Shown: one piece after another, positions 13,383 to 20,352 of the stretch
Layout of the letters: each line of letters opens with the position of its first letter
How positions within the stretch are numbered: position 1 is the stretch's first letter
From: Dehalococcoidia bacterium UBA2160
GTDB taxonomy: Bacteria > Chloroflexota > Dehalococcoidia > Lucifugimonadales > UBA1123
Assembly: GCA_002328865.1 (NCBI GenBank)
Contig: DCWO01000131.1
Span: 1-20,352, forward strand
DNA length: 20,352 nt
Reading direction: 5' to 3'
Translations under genes and position numbers: made by a program
Notes under the pieces: model-generated
What the model saw: only the letters and a program-made list of their open reading frames with translations
What the model was told of the DNA's origin: nothing
The model's database searches: none

Positions 13383-14477
13383 GTGATCCCGTTGTTCGTC
13401 GTGGACCGCGGCGGCGACGTATGGCACGTCGGCGTCGTGATCGGCTCCATGGGGGTGACCGGCTTGGCTGTCAGGCCCTTTGCGGGTCGGTGGATTCAGT
13501 CGTTCGGCCCCAAGAGGGTGGCGGTCCTGGGCTCCGCGGTGTTCGGCATCGCAACGCTGGTGCACATGTTGGCGTTCAACTTCTGGCTCATCATCCCGGC
13601 CCGCATGGTGCAGGGCATGGGGCTGGCGTTGACGCCCGTGGCAACGGCCACGATAGTGGCCAATCTCGCGCCCGTGCACCGTCGCGGCGAGGCGATGTCC
13701 GTCATTGGCAACGCCATTGCCACCGCGACGATGTACTCGCCGGTCCTGGGATTTTGGCTATTCTCACGATTCGGTTTCGGGGCGGCTTTCGCCTACACCG
13801 GCGTTGCGGCGCTCGTAGGCGGCGGATTCGCCCTCGCTCTGTCGGCGCTTCGGGTCAGAGGCCAACCATCCTCAGGGCCGACGCCGAAGGCGCCGTTCTT
13901 CAGCAAGAGCGCCTTGTTTCCAACCGCGGTGTTTCTCTGTTACACGGTCACCACGGCGCCCGTAAGCACCTTCCTGCCAATTCTCGCCGAAGACCGTGAT
14001 CTGGGTAACCCAGGCCTGTACTTTACAGTGATGTCGCTGGTTTCCATATTCTTCATGGTGGGAGCCGGCCCGGCCGCGGACCGATTGGGGAGGGCAGCCG
14101 TGATCGTTCCCGGAATGCTGTTCGTCGCCACGGGCATGTTCGTACTGACTGGGGCGACAAACCAAATCATGCTGCTCTCTGCGGCATTCCTGGCAGGCGG
14201 GGGCTTCGGATTAGTTCAACCCGGCATACAATCGCTGACCATCGACCGCGCACCGACTGGCGAACGGAGCTCGGCCCTGGCCACGTTGCAAGGAGCATGG
14301 GATGTCGGTGGATTCGGCGGCGCCATCGCATTCGGGCCGCTTGCGGGAGTCATCGGAGTGGCGGCTACGTTCGCCACGGCCGGTGCAGTCGCGCTGGCCG
14401 GCGCCGCAGGATTCGTGACTGGCATCGTGAAGGGGTCGGCGCCCGCGGCGCAAACGGAGGACCGAGCTAAACGCTGA
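13383..14477 (+). CDS. major facilitator superfamily transporter, true N-terminus unresolved
   Basis: From GTG 13383 the frame gives 364 residues with about 11 hydrophobic helices. It includes the MFS loop 2-3 signature region GRWIQSFGPKRV and a central hydrophilic linker (GQPSSGPTPKAP). The same frame stays open upstream to a TGA near 13203 and encodes a clear first helix (LWTTDFVLTLLVAHFLFTSF), giving the usual 12. No ATG, GTG or TTG exists in that upstream part. The ATG at 13190, which follows a promoter, is one frame away. Dropping one G from the GGGG run at 13246-13249 would fuse that ATG to the first helix, so a frameshift is suspected. Drug or small-metabolite export is a guess from similarity to efflux members; the substrate is unknown. 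Confidence 0.88.
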   Translation: MIPLFVVDRGGDVWHVGVVIGSMGVTGLAVRPFAGRWIQSFGPKRVAVLGSAVFGIATLVHMLAFNFWLIIPARMVQGMGLALTPVATATIVANLAPVHRRGEAMSVIGNAIATATMYSPVLGFWLFSRFGFGAAFAYTGVAALVGGGFALALSALRVRGQPSSGPTPKAPFFSKSALFPTAVFLCYTVTTAPVSTFLPILAEDRDLGNPGLYFTVMSLVSIFFMVGAGPAADRLGRAAVIVPGMLFVATGMFVLTGATNQIMLLSAAFLAGGGFGLVQPGIQSLTIDRAPTGERSSALATLQGAWDVGGFGGAIAFGPLAGVIGVAATFATAGAVALAGAAGFVTGIVKGSAPAAQTEDRAKR

Positions 14478-14566
14478 CCGATCGCAACGATCTCAGACAC
14501 CACAAGGCCACGGCGCCGAGCATGCTGATTGGCGCTCGATTTCCGTGTTTCCTCAAGTGCGATTTT

Positions 14567-14584
14567 TCACAATTGTGATATACT
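14567..14584 (+). promoter_or_regulatory. dyad and extended -10 promoter of the BTAD regulator gene
   Basis: A perfect 12-base palindrome TCACAATTGTGA (14567-14578) abuts TATACT (14579-14584). The preceding TGA gives an extended -10 (TG-N-TATACT). No good -35 is seen, which is common at activator-dependent or extended -10 promoters. The halves resemble CRP/FNR-type recognition sequence. Confidence 0.5.
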
Positions 14585-14660
14585 GATTGCCTAAAAGAGA
14601 CGTAAATTCGGCGCTCGCCAGCCGGTCTGACGGTGCCCATCATCTGCGGATTGTTGTTTC

Positions 14661-16982
14661 GTGAGCACAAGCGCAAAAAGCGAACATGAAGGCGGCCCCG
14701 GCGCGGCAAACTCGCTGGAGGAAGCCTTCTTCGTAATCGACGACCAACAGCAGGTCGTCGGTTGGAGCGACGCGGCCTCCCAAAGGTTGGGCACGCCCGA
14801 GGACGCTGCTCTTGGCAAATCGTGCTACGAAGTTCTGCAAGGCCGATCTCCTTTCGGCAAGGTTCTGTGCCGCGCCGATTGCTCCCCGTTCAACGCGTTG
14901 CGATCCGGGCATTTGACCTCTCGATGCTCAATGACCGTGACGAACGGATCAAGCGCCCGCAGACGGTTGACGGCCGAACTGGTCGCGATTCCAACACCTC
15001 CGGGCGGCGCGGCGGCCTGGTTGGTCGAGAACGAGTCGGGTCACCGAATCACCAACGGAGGCGCCCCCGCTCGCGCTGGCTCCGACGCCCCGCAAGAATC
15101 GACCACCACAGACGTGTTGCGCGACCTGAGCTCTCTCGGAGCTCTGTCCACACTCCTGTCACCTGACGATCTCGGACCAAGCATCGAACGGTCCCTTGAC
15201 TGGCTTCGCGAAGAACTCGGCGCCGAAGCTGCCGAGCTCTTCCTTGGAGAAGCCCAAGGCAGGGATTTGTTGCTTTCCGGGTACAGCGGCCCGTTCAAAT
15301 CCGCGTTCACTGAAATCACGCGCTTCCGCCCGGGTGAAGGCTTTCCCGGGCTGGTGTCGGCCAATGGAGCGCCCATACTAACGCATCATCTCAACGGCGA
15401 TCCACGCTACCTTCGATCTCGCGTCAAACAGAAAGGGTTCAGCTCCTACGTCTGCGTGCCGCTGATGACGTCGGATGGCGTCATGGGGACCTTGAGCGTG
15501 GCCAGTCGCCGAACAGACCTGGATCTCGAACGCGCTCTCACGCTGATGACCTGGGCAAGCCGTCCGGTGGGCAATATGCTGCGCGCGGGCCTTTCGCAGA
15601 TCCGAGACCGCATTCAACCGGTGGCGCCTGCTTCGCCGAGCGATGCCGAGAGCTCGCTCGACGATCTCATGCGTGCCGTGCTTGAACAGATGATGGCGGT
15701 CGGACAGTCCGACGGCGGGGCATTGCTGTTGTATGACCGGCGCGTCGAAGGCGTCGTGCGCCGGGTGACACAGGGCGAACTCTCGGGAATGTTGTGCCCT
15801 GACATCATTGGCGGCAACCCGCAGAATTGTCCTTCACTGGTGGGCAAACACGGAGTTGCCCTGCATGGTCCCCGACGTCTCTGGCCTCCTAACTGCCATC
15901 AAGCGCCAACTGGCGCGACAATGGTGACTTGCCTCCCTCTGGTCGTCGCCGATCGGGAAGTTGGCATCGTTCAGTTGGGCTACGCGGCGGGTGTGCCTTC
16001 CCCCACGACCAAGTTCCTTCCGCTCCTGCTCAGTTTGGCGGAGCGGGCCGCGGGAGCCATCAACGCGGCGTGGTTGAATCTGCAAATTCAACAGGCGGCT
16101 AACGATCCGAAGATCATATATCCGACGGCATTGCCGGCACTCGGTGTCTCGGAGGCGGCCGGTGAATCACCGGAGCACTCGCCAGAGTTGTCGACCGCGG
16201 ACGGCGGACCCGCCCAACCCTGGCTTTCGGTTCGTTGCCTTGGCACGTTCGAGCTATATCAACAAGGCAGGCTGGTCACTCCCAACATGTTCAGCCGTCG
16301 TGGCGCCCTGACTCTGCTCAAGATACTGCTCATAAGGGAAGGGCGGCCAATCTCGCGGGATGCTCTGACCGAACTCCTTTGGCCGGAGGCCGACCCTCAA
16401 GCTGCGGCAAACCGGCTCTACGTCTTGGTGCATGCCCTGAGACAGATCGTGGAGCCGTCTCCTCGAAACAAGAAATGGATTTACATTCGCAGCGACGGCG
16501 ATCGGTACTACCTCGACCGCGAAGCCCCGTACGAGTTGGACGTGGAAGAATTCCGAAAGAGCGTCTCGCTCGGCAACCAGCTTGAGCGGGACGGGTCCGT
16601 GGATGAAGCGATTCGCAGTTACGAGCGGGCGATGGCACTCTATCGAGGCGACCTTCTCGAAGAGGAGCCCTACGCGGATTGGTGCTGGGCCGAACGAGAG
16701 GACCTCAAGGAAATCTGCCTTGCCCTGCTCAACAAACTCGCCGACCACTACTTGAAGCAGGATTCCTTTGAAGAGAGCATCAACTACTACCGGCGTGCGT
16801 TGAAAGTCGATCCGTTGCGGGAGCGGAGCCATCGCGGCCTGATGCGAGCGCTTTGGCAAGCTGGGCGGCGTGACGAAGCTCTTCGCCAGTACCGGGCTTG
16901 CCAAACGATTCTCAGACGTGAGCTTGGTTTAGATCCTCTGGCCGAGACACAGCGGCTTTACCTCCGAATTCGTAGCGACTGA
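14661..16982 (+). CDS. multidomain sensor-regulator: PAS(Cys)-GAF-GAF-winged helix-BTAD
   Basis: This 773-residue soluble regulator has these domains in order: PAS-like 19-125 with Cys55, Cys70 and Cys74 (SCYEVLQGRSPFG, then LCRADC); GAF about 149-317; a second GAF about 331-476 with Cys379, Cys390, Cys412 and Cys424; an OmpR-like winged helix about 520-610 (LLKILLIREGRPISRDALTE, then LLWPEAD); and a BTAD helical repeat domain to the end (YYRRALKVDPLRERSHRGLM). BTAD regulators of this SARP-like class usually activate transcription. The GTG at 14661 has no strong ribosome binding site. The next main operon, on the same strand, encodes cytochrome c and NarG, so it may control respiration. Cys clusters suggest redox, metal or gas sensing, which is an inference. 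A short hairpin at its stop codon (16979-16994) may be a weak terminator. Confidence 0.92.
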   Translation: MSTSAKSEHEGGPGAANSLEEAFFVIDDQQQVVGWSDAASQRLGTPEDAALGKSCYEVLQGRSPFGKVLCRADCSPFNALRSGHLTSRCSMTVTNGSSARRRLTAELVAIPTPPGGAAAWLVENESGHRITNGGAPARAGSDAPQESTTTDVLRDLSSLGALSTLLSPDDLGPSIERSLDWLREELGAEAAELFLGEAQGRDLLLSGYSGPFKSAFTEITRFRPGEGFPGLVSANGAPILTHHLNGDPRYLRSRVKQKGFSSYVCVPLMTSDGVMGTLSVASRRTDLDLERALTLMTWASRPVGNMLRAGLSQIRDRIQPVAPASPSDAESSLDDLMRAVLEQMMAVGQSDGGALLLYDRRVEGVVRRVTQGELSGMLCPDIIGGNPQNCPSLVGKHGVALHGPRRLWPPNCHQAPTGATMVTCLPLVVADREVGIVQLGYAAGVPSPTTKFLPLLLSLAERAAGAINAAWLNLQIQQAANDPKIIYPTALPALGVSEAAGESPEHSPELSTADGGPAQPWLSVRCLGTFELYQQGRLVTPNMFSRRGALTLLKILLIREGRPISRDALTELLWPEADPQAAANRLYVLVHALRQIVEPSPRNKKWIYIRSDGDRYYLDREAPYELDVEEFRKSVSLGNQLERDGSVDEAIRSYERAMALYRGDLLEEEPYADWCWAEREDLKEICLALLNKLADHYLKQDSFEESINYYRRALKVDPLRERSHRGLMRALWQAGRRDEALRQYRACQTILRRELGLDPLAETQRLYLRIRSD

Positions 16983-17265
16983 GTCCCCACTCAGCCCTTT
17001 CCTAGCGTCAAACCGCCTCAAACACCAACTTTTCTCCCTTCTGCCTGTAAGCCCCAGGTAAGCTCTGCCATGTATTCCTTGTCGCATAGTGTGCGCATTC
17101 AAGCATGTTTAGCGGCGCCAAAGGAATTGACCGGTCCTCTCGGGGCGAGCCTTTAGTTCTCTTGAGCAACGAGCGGATGCACTCGCCGGACTCAGCATCG
17201 ACCTAGCCACGGCATTCTCATTGCTTCACGCACGGTTGAAAACAATGCGGCCGCGTGTAAGCGAA
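16983..17265. other. intergenic region after the regulator gene
   Basis: About 280 bases. A 6-bp hairpin (CTGAGT 16979-16984 with ACTCAG 16989-16994) overlaps the regulator stop codon and is followed by CCCTTTCCT, so it is at best a weak terminator. I see no other gene or structured RNA here. Confidence 0.45.
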
Positions 17266-17511
17266 ATGAAAGGCCAGAATGTGAAAAATGTAACAGGTGG
17301 CCAGTCCGAACCTGAGAAACGGTTGGATCAGGAGATGGAACCGGTGTCGTTCGTGATGACTGTTTGGCTGGAATCTCGAGAAGTGGAGGCCGAACCGGAG
17401 TGGCGGTGGCGGGTCCGTCAGGTCCAAGCCGACAAAGTATCGTACTTCCGGCGTGTGGCGGACGTGATCTCTTATATCGCTGAAGAGTCGGGGTTGCCCG
17501 GCCCTCTTTAG
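17266..17511 (+). CDS. small conserved-looking hypothetical protein
   Basis: The C-terminal half, FVMTVWLESREVEAEPEWRW followed by RVRQVQADKVSYFRRVADVISYI, looks like a small single-domain protein I have seen in Chloroflexi genomes (a beta sheet with a strand ending in F/Y R, then a final helix); this is from memory and unnamed. It could bind a ligand or another protein; the role is unknown. The start is uncertain: TTG 17221, ATG 17245, ATG 17266 and ATG 17335 are all in frame, none with a strong ribosome binding site except AGGAG directly abutting 17335. It lies between the regulator and the cytochrome c-narG operon on the same strand. Confidence 0.6.
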   Translation: MKGQNVKNVTGGQSEPEKRLDQEMEPVSFVMTVWLESREVEAEPEWRWRVRQVQADKVSYFRRVADVISYIAEESGLPGPL

Positions 17512-17849
17512 AACCCTCGTCAGTTCTCGGGACTCGCGAGGATCGTTTTATGTTTTTGGTTTGTGAATCACGTCACTAAAGTTGTCTCAGTGTATGTCAT
17601 GGGTCAATAAAGGAGAATGATGCAAGGGAGCCCGGCGCGGAAAATCAACGATGCGTTGGCGGTTACCGGACCGTTCGTTGTTGTCGGTGATTACAGCGTG
17701 AACTCAGGGGTTGACGCTATCTGGTCATCGGCGCAGCATACGGCAGACCGTCGCCCGGCTCACTGCTTGCTATCCACCGGCCTTGCCCTGGCTCGCAGTT
17801 CGTCCGTCGTTCGCGGCCCATATCCAACCGATGCGGGAGTGTCGCCATC
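17512..17849. other. upstream region of the cytochrome c-narG operon
   Basis: This 338-base stretch holds a CRP/FNR-like dyad (17562-17577), a strong ribosome binding site AAAGGAG (17609-17615), and a small open frame that overlaps the start of the cytochrome gene. It is the likely control region of the operon. Confidence 0.55.
17562..17577 (+). promoter_or_regulatory. candidate CRP/FNR-family site upstream of the nar/nxr operon
   Basis: TGTGA (17562-17566), six bases, then TCACT (17573-17577) match the TGTGA-N6-TCACA pattern at nine of ten positions. A -10-like TATGTC lies at 17593-17598. The site has the same TGTGA/TCACA half-sites as the palindrome at the regulator promoter, though in the opposite arrangement. 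Confidence 0.45.
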
Positions 17850-17856
17850 ATGTTAA
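17620..17856 (+). CDS. possible leader ORF upstream of the cytochrome c gene
   Basis: A 78-codon frame from ATG 17620 follows a strong AAAGGAG site (17609-17615). Its TAA stop overlaps the cytochrome c ATG at 17850, which would allow coupled translation. The sequence begins MQGSPARKINDALAVTGPFV, matches no family I know and becomes Ser/Arg-rich at the end. It may be a regulatory leader, a gene remnant or chance. Confidence 0.3.
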   Translation: MQGSPARKINDALAVTGPFVVVGDYSVNSGVDAIWSSAQHTADRRPAHCLLSTGLALARSSSVVRGPYPTDAGVSPSC

Positions 17857-18761
17857 GTACCGTAAATGCCGCATTTAGCCGTTCAAGGATTCGAGCAGCG
17901 TCCATTGGGACGCCGGAACTGGGAGTGCTCGCCCGTCGGGCTGTCCTGGTTCTGCTCTGCTTGCTGGCGGCGGGGGCCCTCGTCCCCCAAAATGTCTCTG
18001 AGGCGGCTCCGCCGACTCAGACGGCCGCCGAAGGGCAGGCGACATTCGAAAAGCAATGCGTAGCCTGTCACACGGACAGTCCCATAGGACCGGATTTGAC
18101 AGGCGTAACCGAACGTCGAGACCCGGCTTGGTTGGCCAACTGGATTTCCGCTCCCGATGAGATGCTGGCCAACAACGATCCCATTGCCACCGAACTGCTG
18201 GCGCAATTCAACAATCTGCCGATGCCCAACCTCCGGCTCTCAGACACGGATGTGGCGTCTCTCATAGCGTACCTGGGTACCTTGAGCGGAGGCGCAGCGC
18301 CAGCAGCGGCGCCCGCCCCGGCAGCGCCAGCGCCCGAGGGTGACCCGGCAGTCGGCAAGAAACTCTTTACCGGGACTACCTCCCTCCGAAACGATGGTCC
18401 TGCGTGCATCGCATGCCACAGCATCACCGGAATCGGCGCTTTCGGAGGCGGTGCTTTGGGACCGGATCTAACGGGCTCGTACAACAAGCTCGGAACCGCT
18501 CTGATTACCTGGCCACAGACTACACCCCCGATGACGGCCATCTTCAGCGAGAAACCGCTGACGCCCAACGAAGAGGTTCACTTGCTAGCGTTCATTGAAC
18601 AGGCAGGTTTGACCGCGAGGGGATCGCAGGCAGTGTGGCAACTGGCCGGTCTCTCGGTGGCGGGTGTAGCGGTAATAGTAATCCTCGTTCAACTGGTTTG
18701 GCGAAGGCGTCTCGGGAACGTTCGAAGGCCCATGGTGGCAGGCGAGACATCGCGTAGTTAG
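17850..18761 (+). CDS. membrane-anchored dihaem cytochrome c of the nar/nxr operon
   Basis: The protein has 303 residues. A hydrophobic segment (about 30-46) exports it. The first haem domain has CVACH (70-74), with likely axial Met125 in NLPMPNL. An Ala/Pro linker (about 147-163) follows, then a second haem domain with CIACH (186-190) and likely axial Met228 in TPPMTA. A C-terminal helix (262-284) is followed by WRRRLGNVRR, so it is anchored with the haems outside. narG starts 25 bases downstream. A cytochrome c gene directly ahead of narG/nxrA is known from the Thermus nar operon (narC) and from Nitrobacter nxr clusters; this is from memory. It probably passes electrons to or from the molybdoenzyme complex. 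GGGAG lies 10 bases before the ATG. Confidence 0.92.
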   Translation: MLSTVNAAFSRSRIRAASIGTPELGVLARRAVLVLLCLLAAGALVPQNVSEAAPPTQTAAEGQATFEKQCVACHTDSPIGPDLTGVTERRDPAWLANWISAPDEMLANNDPIATELLAQFNNLPMPNLRLSDTDVASLIAYLGTLSGGAAPAAAPAPAAPAPEGDPAVGKKLFTGTTSLRNDGPACIACHSITGIGAFGGGALGPDLTGSYNKLGTALITWPQTTPPMTAIFSEKPLTPNEEVHLLAFIEQAGLTARGSQAVWQLAGLSVAGVAVIVILVQLVWRRRLGNVRRPMVAGETSRS

Positions 18762-18786
18762 TAGATACTCCCGGAGGTTTACAGAA

Positions 18787-20352
<1,566 letters not shown>

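Overview
This window reads as a moderately high-GC bacterial chromosome segment, most likely from a Chloroflexota lineage (SAR202/Dehalococcoidia-like or a relative). That is an inference. It rests on a LexA with an SSTSVVDYN-type recognition region, paired family III CoA-transferases, a GAF/winged-helix/BTAD regulator, and lipoproteins with Ala/Pro/Thr linkers. No rRNA, tRNA, CRISPR array or transposase was recognised.

Left part (1-4360): dnaN (sliding clamp) runs off the left edge on the minus strand and lacks only its last few residues. Behind it on the same strand are a YceI-like lipoprotein interrupted by an in-frame amber codon and a plastocyanin-like copper lipoprotein with its own promoter and terminator. 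lexA follows on the plus strand. A small minus-strand lipoprotein then appears frameshifted at a short C run. A gene-poor stretch (4328-5217) carries a long imperfect inverted repeat.

Copper module (5184-8362): a CsoR repressor gene sits behind a perfect 10-bp-arm GC-rich operator. It is followed at once by a CopA Cu(I) P-type ATPase and, about 100 bases later, a small YHS-domain protein. This forms a coherent copper-sensing and efflux set.

Metabolic middle (8577-14477): a P-loop kinase-like protein, a minus-strand cupin, two adjacent CaiB/BaiF CoA-transferases (only the second has the catalytic Asp), a possible tiny minus-strand ORF, a NUDIX hydrolase, and an MFS transporter whose first membrane helix has no ordinary start codon in frame.

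Right part (14567-20352): a large PAS(Cys)-GAF-GAF-winged helix-BTAD regulator, a small conserved-looking protein, then a membrane-anchored dihaem cytochrome c and the first 522 codons of a NarG/NxrA-type molybdoenzyme that runs off the right edge. CRP/FNR-like dyads lie at the regulator promoter and upstream of the cytochrome c-narG operon. This suggests a locally regulated nitrate-reduction or nitrite-oxidation locus, and the window alone cannot decide which. Several genes (YceI, the small lipoprotein, possibly the MFS start) look broken by single-base events, so local gene decay or assembly error must be considered.
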